From Proteobacteria bacterium UBA664 (lineage in GTDB: Bacteria; Pseudomonadota; Gammaproteobacteria; UBA7966): 16,581 nucleotides of DNA. The stretch lies in the NCBI GenBank assembly GCA_002299125.1, contig DBNU01000049.1, positions 1 to 16,581 of the forward strand. Direction: 5' to 3'. Numbering within the stretch: position 1 is the stretch's first letter; the number at the start of each line of letters is the position of its first letter. Below, piece by piece: positions 9,547 through 16,581 of the stretch. The notes beneath the pieces were generated by a model, which was not told where the DNA came from, did no database searches, and was given only the letters and a program-made list of their open reading frames with translations. Made by a program: the position numbers and the translations under genes.

Positions 9547-9552
9547 TCCTCC
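9547..9552 (-). promoter_or_regulatory. Strong Shine-Dalgarno of def
   Basis: The minus strand reads GGAGGA 6 bases before the def ATG. It is the clearest ribosome binding site in the operon. The downstream genes start inside or just after the preceding stop codons and mostly lack one. Confidence 0.8.
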
Positions 9553-9570
9553 AGGATAGAGGCAGGATAG
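9552..9570. repeat. Short direct repeat upstream of def (CAGGATAG twice, 11-bp period)
   Basis: CAGGATAG occurs at 9552-9559 and 9563-9570, separated by AGG, a period of one helical turn. On the minus (def) strand each copy reads CTATCCTG, and TATCCT resembles a -10 box. The pair could be overlapping promoter elements or an operator, or chance. No good -35 box was found. Confidence 0.4.
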
Positions 9571-9691
9571 CGAAAGCCCGCCACAGGGTGTATCGCGAGT
9601 GGCCGACGGTACGGACCCGTGTGAACCCGGGCCGTTCGGCCGTGAGTCGACGGTGGTTGGCGATTCCGGTTTCGCCTTTGGCCAAGGGCTC

Positions 9692-9700
9692 TGCTAAAGT
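9692..9700 (+). promoter_or_regulatory. Candidate extended -10 promoter for the tsaP-dprA-smg direction
   Basis: TG-C-TAAAGT (TG at 9692-9693, hexamer at 9695-9700) resembles an extended -10 element. It lies about 30 bases before the ATG at 9731, leaving room for a short leader. The -35 is poor; the best match is TTCGCC at 9671-9676 with an 18-bp spacer. It is the best candidate in the 190-base divergent gap. Confidence 0.4.
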
Positions 9701-9718
9701 TCATCAACGAATACCGCC

Positions 9719-9724
9719 AAGGTG
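9719..9724 (+). promoter_or_regulatory. Ribosome binding site deciding the tsaP start
   Basis: AAGGTG lies 6 bases before ATG 9731. It overlaps the alternative GTG at 9722, which would have no ribosome binding site of its own. This favours the ATG start. Confidence 0.65.
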
Positions 9725-9730
9725 TTTTTT

Positions 9731-10948
9731 ATGCTGAATAAATTGCTGTTGGCGGCCTTGGGTTTCCTGGGCATGATCGGGGCCGCTCCGGCGGCTGAAC
9801 CACAACTCCGGCCCGATCATCCGACGGAATACGTCGTGCAGCGCGGTGACACCCTCTGGGACATCGCCGGCCGCTTCCTCACGCACCCCTGGCAGTGGCC
9901 GGAGATCTGGCGCGCCAACCCGGCGGTGAAGAACCCGCATCTCATCTACCCCGGCGATCGTCTCGTGCTCAGCTACGTGGATGGCCGTCCGACGGTGACG
10001 GTCATCCCCGGTGAGGTGCATCTCGGCGGGCGGCGTTTCAAGCGGTCGCCAAGCGTCCGCGAGCAGCCGAATGTGGAACCCATTCGGGTCATTCCGCTGG
10101 AGGCAATCTCTCCTTTCCTGGAGCGCCCCCGTGTTCTGAGCGCGCAGGAGGCACGGGATGCCCCCTACGTGGTGTCGAGCCAGGATCAGACACTCATCGC
10201 CGGTCCGGGCAACCGCATCTATGCGCGTGGACTGGGTGAGGTCCAGCCGGGTCAGCGTCTGGTCATCGTGCGCACCGGGGTGACCTACCATGCCTACGAG
10301 CCGGATCTACGCCTGCCCGATGTCGGCGAGGTGCTCGGCCATGAAGCCCTCTATGTCGGTGACGCACTGGTCACGCGCGGGGGCGACCCGGCCACATTGT
10401 TGGTGACTGGCGGTGTGCGCGAGATCCTCGTCGGTGATCGCCTGCTGCCCGAGGAGAAGCAGCAATTCCCCGAGTTCATCCCGCATCCACCGTCAAACGA
10501 AATCGCCGGCCGCGTGATCGCTCTGGTGGATGGGGTGTCGCAGGCCGGCCAATACCAGATTGTGGTGGTGGACCACGGCAGCGAGACGGGTCTCGAGCCC
10601 GGCAATGTGCTGACCATCTACGAGGCCGGGGCACGGGTGCTCGACCCCATCGCCACGACTCGCGGGCAGCAGCAGATTGAGCGCATCGAGTTCCAGCGTG
10701 CCGATCAGTCCGGTGCCGAACAGGTGGTGGAGAACTTCGTTAACGACATTATCGCGAACAAGCGAGCGCTGGACCGTGCGCTCGGGCAGGACCGCATCCA
10801 GCGCGAGGTCGAGGTGCGCCTGCCGGATGAGCCTACCGGTACGGCGATGGTCTTCCGTGTCTTCCCGCGGGTGTCCTACGCCATCGTGCTGGACATCGAG
10901 CGGCCGGTCCGTCTGCACGACGCCCTGCGCAGCCCCTCGGTGGATTGA
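9731..10948 (+). CDS. tsaP: Exported LysM-domain protein, TsaP-like (type IV pilus secretin-associated)
   Basis: The 405-residue product starts with a clear signal peptide, NKLLLAALGFLGMIGAAPAA, with likely cleavage after residue 22. A LysM peptidoglycan-binding domain follows (about 33-80: YVVQRGDTLWDIAGRFL...WPEIWRANP...LIYPGDRLVL). The remaining 320 residues resemble the C-terminal part of TsaP, including an IAGRVIALVDGVSQAGQYQIVVVDHG strand-rich stretch. TsaP anchors the type IV pilus secretin PilQ to peptidoglycan in Neisseria and Myxococcus. Its Pseudomonas counterpart lies between def and dprA, as here. ATG 9731 is chosen over GTG 9722 because of the AAGGTG site. dprA starts about 105 bases downstream. 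The LysM call is certain; the pilus role rests on family and context, and no pil genes are in view. Confidence 0.92.
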   Translation: MLNKLLLAALGFLGMIGAAPAAEPQLRPDHPTEYVVQRGDTLWDIAGRFLTHPWQWPEIWRANPAVKNPHLIYPGDRLVLSYVDGRPTVTVIPGEVHLGGRRFKRSPSVREQPNVEPIRVIPLEAISPFLERPRVLSAQEARDAPYVVSSQDQTLIAGPGNRIYARGLGEVQPGQRLVIVRTGVTYHAYEPDLRLPDVGEVLGHEALYVGDALVTRGGDPATLLVTGGVREILVGDRLLPEEKQQFPEFIPHPPSNEIAGRVIALVDGVSQAGQYQIVVVDHGSETGLEPGNVLTIYEAGARVLDPIATTRGQQQIERIEFQRADQSGAEQVVENFVNDIIANKRALDRALGQDRIQREVEVRLPDEPTGTAMVFRVFPRVSYAIVLDIERPVRLHDALRSPSVD

Positions 10949-11053
10949 GCGGCTCGGTTCCCGCCTGTTCGGTGGCATTCCCGGTGGCGCGTCGCCGGCC
11001 CGATTTCGCCTCCACTGACGCCGTGCGCGCGGCGCTCGCCCCACACTGTGGCG

Positions 11054-12310
11054 ATGCAAGGATGCCCTCCGGCCTCGACCACCAATCCGCCGTCCGCCAG
11101 CGCAAGGTGCGGGACCGATTCAGACTCGAGCCCGATCGACGCGGCCATCGTCGCGGCCTGGCTCGCCCTGGCGGCCTGCCCGGATGCACGCGCCGACTGG
11201 TGGGGCGCACGCGGTTCGGACTTCGACCCGCGTGCCCGGGTGGAGCACCTGCGGAGCGCGGGCATGCCCCTGCCAGCCCCCAACGACCGGCGCCTCGCCC
11301 GCTGTCTGGCCTGGCTCGAGCAACCGGGAAACGCGCTCGTCGGTTGGGACGCCGCTGCCTATCCCGAGACCCTCGCCAATCTCGCTGATCCGCCGCCTGT
11401 GCTGTTCGTGAGCGGGGACCGCTCGCTGCTCACCGCCCTGCAGGTGGCAATCGTCGGCAGTCGCCGGCCCTCGCCAGGGGGTGCCGAGCACGCCTATCGG
11501 CTCGCCCGGGACTTGGCCCACGCTGGTCTCGTCATCACCAGTGGCCTTGCGCGCGGAATTGATGCGGCGGCCCATCGCGGTGCCCTGGCGGCTGGGGGCG
11601 CGGGCTCGACGGTGGGTGTGTCCGGCTGTGGGCCGGATGTCATCTACCCGCGGGCGCATGCGGGACTCTACGCCGAGGTCGCTGCGTGCGGGCTGCTGGT
11701 CAGCGAGTTTCCGCCGGGCACCACGGCCAGGCCGCACCACTTCCCGCGTCGCAATCGCCTCATCAGCGGTCTGGCCCGCGCGGTGGTCGTGGTGGAGGCG
11801 GCACAGCCCAGCGGCTCGCTCATCACGGCGCGGCTCGCGCTCGGCCAGGGGCGGGAGGTCCTTGCTGTGCCAGGATCGGTGACGAACCCCGCGGCGCGGG
11901 GCTGCCACGCCCTCATCCGCGATGGTGCCCGGCTGGTGGAGGACGCCAGCCAGGTGCTCGAGGAGCTGTCCAGCCTGCCGCTGCAACTGCCCGTGCCCCG
12001 GCAGCGGCGACCGCTTGCAGCCGGACCAGCCGAGGACGGGGGCGGGCGGGGCGGCCATGCTGCGCCCCCTCGACCCCCCGCCGTTGCTGGCCCGACGAGG
12101 GCCGTGCCGGCGGAACTGCCGGCCTCGCTGTCGTCGCCGTCCCTGCGGCGAGTGCTCGCGGCGATGGGCACAGACCTCGTGGATATCGACTCAGTGGTTC
12201 TTCGCAGCGGATTGACCGTCAGCGACGTTTCTTCCATTCTGGCTGCGCTCGAGCTTGCCGGCCTCGTATGGGCAGGACCGGCGGGGACGTTCCAACGCAA
12301 GCCTGACTGA
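11054..12310 (+). CDS. dprA: DNA-processing protein DprA (Smf)
   Basis: DprA binds incoming single-stranded DNA during natural transformation and loads RecA. With ATG 11054 it is 418 residues. The Rossmann-like core is complete: VAIVGSRRPSPGG (131-143), ITSGLARGIDAAAHRGAL (161-178), PHHFPRRNRLISGLA (207-221), SGSLITARLAL (233-243) and VLAVPGSVTNPAARGCHALIRDGA (249-272). A Pro/Gly-rich linker (about 305-350) leads to a C-terminal winged-helix-like domain (about 355-415). The first 25 or so residues are low-complexity, and no good ribosome binding site marks the start. GTG 11048 is two codons upstream and is an alternative. It is tightly followed by smg with a 9-base gap. The neighbouring tsaP-like gene is also linked to pili and, by extension, DNA uptake, though both are common in non-competent species. 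Confidence 0.95.
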   Translation: MQGCPPASTTNPPSASARCGTDSDSSPIDAAIVAAWLALAACPDARADWWGARGSDFDPRARVEHLRSAGMPLPAPNDRRLARCLAWLEQPGNALVGWDAAAYPETLANLADPPPVLFVSGDRSLLTALQVAIVGSRRPSPGGAEHAYRLARDLAHAGLVITSGLARGIDAAAHRGALAAGGAGSTVGVSGCGPDVIYPRAHAGLYAEVAACGLLVSEFPPGTTARPHHFPRRNRLISGLARAVVVVEAAQPSGSLITARLALGQGREVLAVPGSVTNPAARGCHALIRDGARLVEDASQVLEELSSLPLQLPVPRQRRPLAAGPAEDGGGRGGHAAPPRPPAVAGPTRAVPAELPASLSSPSLRRVLAAMGTDLVDIDSVVLRSGLTVSDVSSILAALELAGLVWAGPAGTFQRKPD

Positions 12311-12313
12311 GGA
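12309..12313 (+). promoter_or_regulatory. Shine-Dalgarno of smg overlapping the dprA stop
   Basis: GAGGA begins inside the TGA of dprA and lies 6 bases before ATG 12320. This supports that start and co-translation of dprA and smg. Confidence 0.7.
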
Positions 12314-12319
12314 CGCGAC

Positions 12320-12796
12320 ATGAGGCAGACCGTGCTGGACGTATTGCACTACCTGTTCGAGCAATACCTGGGCGAGGGCACCGAATCAGCCCTCGACCAA
12401 CGCCGGTTGCAGGCCGAACTGCACGACGCCGGCTTCTCCGAGCCCGACGTGGAGCGCGCCTTCGACTGGTTGCAGGGGCTGTCCGGGGAACAGGCGGATG
12501 CGCTTTCGGCCACACCATCGGCCGGTTCCATGAGGATATTCTGCGATATCGAGATGGAACGGCTCTCGGCGGATGTGCGCGGTTTCATCCACTTCCTTGG
12601 CCAGGCCGGGGTTCTGAACGCCCAGTGCCGGGAGACCGTCATCGATCGGCTCATGGCGCTGGACACCGACGAAATAGACCTCGAACAGGCCCGCTGGGTG
12701 GTCCTCATGGTGCTGTTCAACCAGCCCGGACAGGAGGACAGTGCCGCACTCCTCGAGGACCTCCTGGTCGACGAAGCCTCTCGCAGCCTGCACTGA
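12320..12796 (+). CDS. smg: Smg family protein (DUF494)
   Basis: This 158-residue soluble, acidic protein has the family's normal length. It opens with the recognisable MRQTVLDVLHYLFEQYL, followed by LQAELHDAGFSEPDVERAFDWL. The second half has MRIFCDIEMERLSADVRGFIHFLGQAGVL and ETVIDRLMALDTDEIDLEQARWVVLMVLFNQPG, which match Smg of E. coli. Smg has no established biochemical role. It is nearly always linked to dprA, as here, and the alpha-helical make-up suggests a protein-interaction or regulatory function. No membrane segments or known catalytic motifs are visible. The start ATG has a GAGGA site within the dprA stop region. Confidence 0.95.
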   Translation: MRQTVLDVLHYLFEQYLGEGTESALDQRRLQAELHDAGFSEPDVERAFDWLQGLSGEQADALSATPSAGSMRIFCDIEMERLSADVRGFIHFLGQAGVLNAQCRETVIDRLMALDTDEIDLEQARWVVLMVLFNQPGQEDSAALLEDLLVDEASRSLH

Positions 12797-13091
12797 CACC
12801 GAGGTGTCCGGCACGCAGATGGGCGGGCCTGATCGTCATGTCAGCTGGCCGCTGCGTCTGGGGCAGGTGGGGAGGCGCGTGCGCGACTACGCCCGGGATT
12901 GGACGATGCTCGGAATGACGCACCTTCCACCTGCGCGCGGCCGGAAGAACACGATCACGAAGCCATCAGAGGCCACATGGATGGCGCACGGCAGCGACCC
13001 GTGGCTGACCAATGGGGCTGACCCGGTGGCCGCGAAACTCAGCCACCGGAAAACGCAATAACGTCATCCACCAGCCCAGGGCCTGCAGTCC
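12797..13091. other. 295-base gap between smg and topA, no recognised gene
   Basis: This is the longest stretch without a recognised gene in the window. It holds one uncovered reading frame, ATG 12819 to 13061 (80 residues, starting MGGPDRHVSWPLRLGQVGRR). I do not recognise it, and it lacks a ribosome binding site and coding-like features. Near the 3' end are the direct repeat GGCTGACC (13003-13010 and 13016-13023) and a hairpin (13023-13049). No convincing -10/-35 pair was found. The gap probably contains the topA promoter and leader. Confidence 0.6.
13023..13049. repeat. Perfect 8-bp inverted repeat in the topA leader
   Basis: CCGGTGGC (13023-13030) and GCCACCGG (13042-13049) pair perfectly around an 11-base loop, ending 42 bases before the topA ATG. 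Adenines rather than thymines follow the right arm, so it is not a typical intrinsic terminator. It could be an operator or an mRNA leader hairpin. Confidence 0.5.
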
Positions 13092-15938
13092 ATGCCGAAG
13101 AACCTCGTCATCGTCGAGTCGCCCGCGAAGGCCAGTACGATCAAGAAGTACCTGGGGCCCGACTACGAGGTACTCGCATCCTATGGCCACGTCCGCGATC
13201 TCCTGGCCAAGCGCGGGGCCGTGGAGCCGGAGGAGGGCTTCCGCATGCACTACGTGCCCATCGAGCGCAATCAGCGGCACGTGGATGCCATTGCCCGCGC
13301 CCTTGGCAAGGCCCAATGCCTGTATCTCGCCACCGACCTTGATCGCGAGGGCGAGGCCATCTCGTGGCATCTCAAAGAGCTGCTCGAGGAACGTGGCCTG
13401 TTGCGTGATCGCGAGGTGCGGCGGGTCGTATTCAATGAGATCACGAAGGGGGCCGTACAGGAGGCCGTAGCCCACCCGCGCGAGCTTTCCATGCCGCTGG
13501 TGAACGCCCAGCAGGCGCGGCGGGCTCTCGATTATCTGGTTGGCTTCAACCTGTCTCCATTGCTGTGGCGCAAGATCCGCCAGGGACTGTCGGCGGGCCG
13601 GGTGCAAAGCCCGGCGCTCAGGCTCATCTGCGAGCGTGAACGCGCCATCGAGGCCTTCGTGCCGCAGGAATATTGGAACATCGGTGCCCGCGTCGCCGCG
13701 GATGGTGCCGAGTTTCCGGCTCGACTCTCCTGGTATGCCGGCGAGAAGCTGCACCAGTTCAGCGTGACTGACGGTACCGAGGCCGAGGCCTGGCGCGCCG
13801 AGCTTGGTCGGGCCGCGCGCGGCCAGGGCGAGTTGCCCGGCGCCCTCGGTACCCTCATCGTCCTCGGCATCGAGCGCAAGCAACGCCGGCGTCAGCCGGC
13901 ACCCCCGTTCATCACCTCCACCCTGCAACAGGAGGCCGTGCGCAAGCTGGGTTTCAGCGCCAGCCGCGCCATGCGGGTGGCCCAGCAACTCTACGAAGGG
14001 GTGGACCTCGGGAGTGAATCGGTCGGGCTCATCACGTACATGCGCACCGACTCGCTCACCCTCTCGCAGGAGGCGCTGACCGAAATCCGGCGCTTCGTCG
14101 CCGAGCGCTATGGTGCGGATCAGGTGCCGGATGCACCGCGAGTGTTCAAGACGCGATCGAAGAACGCACAGGAGGCCCATGAAGCGATTCGCCCCACCTC
14201 CGTCTTCCGTACCCCGGCCGACGTCCGCCGTCACCTGAGTGCGGATCAGGCCAAGCTTTACGAACTCATCTGGAAGCGTACCGTCGCCTGCCAGATGGTC
14301 CCGGCGCTCATCGATACGGTGGCCGCCGACCTCGCCTGTGGCGAGGGCAACCGCTTCCGTGCCTCCGGTTCGCGCGTCGCCGCGCCCGGCTTCATGGCCG
14401 TCTACAGCGAAAGTCGTGACGAGGATCGGCGTCCCGCCGAGGCCGGCGAAGATGATGACGACGGTGACCGCCTCTTGCCGGAACTGCAGGAGGGTCAGCG
14501 ACTGGCCTTGCTCGAGATCCCGGCGACCCAGCACTTCACCGAGCCGCCGCCGCGCTTCGGCGAGGCCAGTCTGGTAAAGGCGCTGGAAGAGCTTGGCATC
14601 GGTCGCCCATCGACCTACGCCGCCATCATCCAGACGCTCATGGCGCGCGAGTACGTGGAGATGGACAGCCGCCGCTTCCGGCCGACGGACGTGGGCCTCG
14701 TGGTCAACGACTTCCTCACCGAACACTTCGGGCGCTACGTGGACTACGACTTCACGGCGCGCATGGAGGACGACCTCGATGCCGTCTCGCGCGGGGAGAC
14801 GGAGTGGGTACCGCTGATGCGCGAGTTCTGGGAGCCCTTCGACCGTCAGGTGCAGGAGAAGGAGGGCAACATTTCCCGCAAGGAAGCGGTCAAGGCGCGT
14901 CTGCTGGGTCAGGATCCCGCAGGGCTGCCGGTCTACGTCCGGCTCGGGCGCTTCGGGCCGTGCGTGCAGATCGGCGACGCGGAGGGCGAGGAGAAACCGC
15001 GCTTCTACGGTCTCAAGCCCGGTCAGCGCATGGAGAGCATCACCCTGGATGAGGCCTTGAGTCTCACCCGGCTGCCGCGTGACCTGGGCGCACTCGACGA
15101 TGGCACCCCGCTGTCCGTGAACATCGGCCGCTTCGGGCCGTATGTGCGCTACGGCAGCAAATACGCCTCGCTCGCCGCGGGTGACGACCCCTACACCATC
15201 GCGCCGGAGCGCGCCCGTGAGGTGGTGGCAGAGAAGATTGCGGCCGATGCCGCCCGGGTGATCCGCACCTGGGAGGGTAGCGAGGCACGCATCCTCAACG
15301 GGCGCTGGGGTCCCTTCGTCACGGACGGACGGAAGAACGGCAAGATCCCCAAGGACGTGGATCCGCTGTCGCTGGGTCTCGAAGACGTCCTGCGTCTGCT
15401 GGAGGAGGCGCCGGAGAAGCCGGCGCGCGGGGGCGCGAAGAAGAAGGGCGCAACAAGGCAGTCCGCTGCTGCGACTCCGGGCAAAGAGGCGGGCAAGTCC
15501 GCATCGGGGCGGAAATCCGCTCCACGTCGAGGTACCGCGGCCGCGCCGGCTGACGATGCCGCGACGAAGGCTGCCCCCGCAGGTCGTACGGGCACGAAGA
15601 AGAAAGTGGCTGGGTCGGCAAAGACCGGCGGCGCCAAGCGGGCGGTCAAGGCGGTCAAAAAGAAGGTGGCGAGTCCCACCAAGGCGAAATCCGCGGTCAT
15701 GGGAACGGCTGCCGCGAAGGCTGCCGCGAAGGCCGCCACCAAGGCCGCCAAAGGCGCTACCCTCGAGACTCGGCAGGGTGCGATTGCCAATTCCGCCGGC
15801 AAGCGCACGCGACGTTCGGTCGCCGTTGCGGATGCCGGGCATGAGGGTGCCACCAGTCAGCAATCGAAGGCCTCAGCAGCGGCAGGTGGCGGTTCCAGCC
15901 CCGACCTGCCCCCGCGCGTCGCTGCCCGACGCCGCTGA
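13092..15938 (+). CDS. topA: DNA topoisomerase I, zinc-finger-less, with lysine/alanine-rich C-terminal tail
   Basis: TopA is a type IA enzyme that relaxes negative supercoils by breaking and passing single strands. The 948 residues start with the Toprim domain: Glu9 in VIVESPAKA and Asp82/Asp84/Glu86 in TDLDREGEAISWH. The active-site Tyr316 is in GLITYMRTDS, and EAHEAIRPT and GIGRPSTYAAII follow. After the catalytic core come three topoisomerase C-terminal repeats, each marked by G-R-F/W-G-P (GRFGPCVQ, GRFGPYVRYG, GRWGPFVTDG). From about residue 774 to the end is a low-complexity basic tail rich in Ala, Lys, Gly and Arg, with AAK-type repeats and no Cys, Phe, Trp or Tyr. There are no CxxC zinc fingers, unlike E. 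coli TopA. The start is ATG 13092, with the family-typical opening MPKNLVIVESPAKA, but its ribosome binding site is weak. Confidence 0.97.
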   Translation: MPKNLVIVESPAKASTIKKYLGPDYEVLASYGHVRDLLAKRGAVEPEEGFRMHYVPIERNQRHVDAIARALGKAQCLYLATDLDREGEAISWHLKELLEERGLLRDREVRRVVFNEITKGAVQEAVAHPRELSMPLVNAQQARRALDYLVGFNLSPLLWRKIRQGLSAGRVQSPALRLICERERAIEAFVPQEYWNIGARVAADGAEFPARLSWYAGEKLHQFSVTDGTEAEAWRAELGRAARGQGELPGALGTLIVLGIERKQRRRQPAPPFITSTLQQEAVRKLGFSASRAMRVAQQLYEGVDLGSESVGLITYMRTDSLTLSQEALTEIRRFVAERYGADQVPDAPRVFKTRSKNAQEAHEAIRPTSVFRTPADVRRHLSADQAKLYELIWKRTVACQMVPALIDTVAADLACGEGNRFRASGSRVAAPGFMAVYSESRDEDRRPAEAGEDDDDGDRLLPELQEGQRLALLEIPATQHFTEPPPRFGEASLVKALEELGIGRPSTYAAIIQTLMAREYVEMDSRRFRPTDVGLVVNDFLTEHFGRYVDYDFTARMEDDLDAVSRGETEWVPLMREFWEPFDRQVQEKEGNISRKEAVKARLLGQDPAGLPVYVRLGRFGPCVQIGDAEGEEKPRFYGLKPGQRMESITLDEALSLTRLPRDLGALDDGTPLSVNIGRFGPYVRYGSKYASLAAGDDPYTIAPERAREVVAEKIAADAARVIRTWEGSEARILNGRWGPFVTDGRKNGKIPKDVDPLSLGLEDVLRLLEEAPEKPARGGAKKKGATRQSAAATPGKEAGKSASGRKSAPRRGTAAAPADDAATKAAPAGRTGTKKKVAGSAKTGGAKRAVKAVKKKVASPTKAKSAVMGTAAAKAAAKAATKAAKGATLETRQGAIANSAGKRTRRSVAVADAGHEGATSQQSKASAAAGGGSSPDLPPRVAARRR
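15411..15935 (+). other. Histone-H1-like low-complexity tail of TopA (within topA)
   Basis: The segment encodes about 175 residues of Ala/Lys/Gly/Arg-rich sequence, with clusters such as AKKKG, TKKKV, KRAVKAVKKKV and AAKAAAKAATKAAKGA. Such tails bind DNA non-specifically in histone H1-like proteins and in mycobacterial TopA. The codons use repeated AAG/GCC/GCG units, so slippage-driven length variation between strains is plausible. Confidence 0.8.
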
Positions 15939-15988
15939 GGTCACGACGACCGCTGAGCCTCCGACTCTCCGCAAGGCAAGAGCCCCTG

Positions 15989-15994
15989 TACAAT
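15989..15994 (+). promoter_or_regulatory. Candidate -10 element for tsaC
   Basis: TACAAT lies 19 bases before the tsaC ATG in the 75-base gap after topA. It is one mismatch from TATAAT and stands out in a GC-rich region. No matching -35 is visible at 16-18 bp, so this is a weak call. Confidence 0.3.
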
Positions 15995-16013
15995 CCGGCA
16001 AGTTCCTCTCCCG

Positions 16014-16581
16014 ATGACACGCAACCCGCCTGCCCCGATCTTCCCCTGGCTGCGCGCCGTACGCACGCTCAAGACAGGGGGCGTGATTGCACACCCGACC
16101 GAGGGGGTGTTTGGCCTCGCGTGTCGGGCAGACTATCTACCGGCCGTGGCGCGGATCATCGAGCTGAAGGGGCGCTCGCCGGCGAAGGGCTTTTTGCTCA
16201 TCGCCGCCTCCATTGCAGACCTCGATGAATGGGTTGAGCCACCAGCCGGCCCGCTCCAGGCCGAGATCACCGCGAGCTGGCCGGGGCCCCACACCTGGCT
16301 CCTGCCAGCGCGACCGGGGGTCCCCGACCTGCTGACCGGAGGGCGTCCTACGCTCGCCGTCCGGGTCACTGCCCATCCGTTGGCGCGGGCACTCGCCGAA
16401 GCAGTTGGTCCGCTGGTGTCGACCAGCGCAAACCCGACCTCGCGCCCGCCGGCAGCCAGTGCCCTTGCCGTGCGGCGCTATTTTCAGGGCGAGGATCTGC
16501 TCATCCTGGATGGGCCACTGGGGTCGCTGGGGCGTCCCACCAGCATCCGCGATGGTCGCGATGGCCGTTGGATCAGGGGAA
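16014..16581 (+). CDS. tsaC: L-threonylcarbamoyladenylate synthase TsaC (3' end cut by window)
   Basis: TsaC (YrdC/Sua5 fold) makes threonylcarbamoyl-AMP from threonine, bicarbonate and ATP, the first step toward t6A37 in ANN-decoding tRNAs. The 189 visible residues cover essentially the whole short-form enzyme, since E. coli TsaC has about 190. Family motifs are HPTEGVFGLACRAD (27-40), the nucleotide-binding ELKGRSPAKGFLLIA (50-64), SWPGPHTWLLPA (88-99), LAVRVTAHPLARAL (114-127) and STSANPTSRPP (136-146), ending with PTSIRDGRDGRWIRG. No stop codon is reached before base 16581, but only one or two residues are likely to be missing. The start is ATG 16014. It follows topA by 75 bases. In E. 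coli the same gene follows smg and yrdD. Confidence 0.96.
   Translation, partial: MTRNPPAPIFPWLRAVRTLKTGGVIAHPTEGVFGLACRADYLPAVARIIELKGRSPAKGFLLIAASIADLDEWVEPPAGPLQAEITASWPGPHTWLLPARPGVPDLLTGGRPTLAVRVTAHPLARALAEAVGPLVSTSANPTSRPPAASALAVRRYFQGEDLLILDGPLGSLGRPTSIRDGRDGRWIRG

Noticed and set aside
12819..13061. 80-residue frame in the smg-topA gap as a gene
   Set aside because: It has no ribosome binding site, no recognised domain and no coding signature. It is kept only as a finding to test.
14949..15141. Repeated CGCTTCGGGCCGT as a DNA repeat element
   Set aside because: The two copies (14949-14961 and 15129-15141) encode the GRFGP motif of successive TopA C-terminal repeats, so protein-level repetition explains them.
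12966..15863. 965-residue open frame antisense to topA
   Set aside because: topA on the plus strand has every catalytic motif of a well-known family. The antisense product is Arg/Gly/His-rich with no recognisable domain, as expected for a shadow frame in high-G+C DNA. No start signal was seen.

Overview
The window is ordinary, gene-dense, high-G+C bacterial chromosome. Gene content and order point to a gammaproteobacterium. def-fmt-rsmB stands back to back with a LysM gene, dprA, smg, topA and tsaC, which is the neighbourhood known from Pseudomonas and, in part, from E. coli. A DUF4390-NtrY-NtrX block follows rsmB where E. coli and Pseudomonas carry trkA. The class 1B-type dihydroorotate dehydrogenase is not the usual gammaproteobacterial type and hints at a lineage outside the enterics and pseudomonads. 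I cannot name a genus. I saw no mobile elements, tRNA or rRNA genes, CRISPR arrays or phage genes.

Layout. (1) 1-548, plus strand: the C-terminal part of gpsA, converging on trmL (588-1052, minus). (2) 1122-2084, plus: pyrD, diverging from trmL and converging on the next block. (3) 9540 down to 2114, minus: a seven-gene run def, fmt, rsmB, DUF4390 gene, ntrY, ntrX and a small TPR gene. Five of the six junctions are 4-base start/stop overlaps and the sixth has a 1-base gap, so this is almost certainly one translationally coupled operon. It joins formyl-methionine handling and 16S rRNA methylation to an envelope-sensing two-component system. (4) 9541-9730: a divergent promoter region. (5) 9731-16581, plus: tsaP-like LysM gene, dprA, smg, a 295-base gap, topA, then tsaC, which runs off the right edge within a residue or two of its expected end.

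Functionally the window mixes translation and tRNA modification (def, fmt, rsmB, trmL, tsaC), DNA handling (dprA, topA), pyrimidine and phospholipid precursor synthesis (pyrD, gpsA), envelope or pilus structure (tsaP) and signalling (ntrYX).

I found no convincing undescribed multi-gene system. The points most worth a second look are: an NtrX whose AAA+ core lacks GAFTGA and has a substituted Walker B motif; a class 1B PyrD with no PyrK beside it and a 9-bp in-frame tandem duplication; a TopA without zinc fingers but with a histone-H1-like tail, sitting where E. coli has the zinc-finger gene yrdD; and the small TTG-started TPR gene coupled to ntrX.
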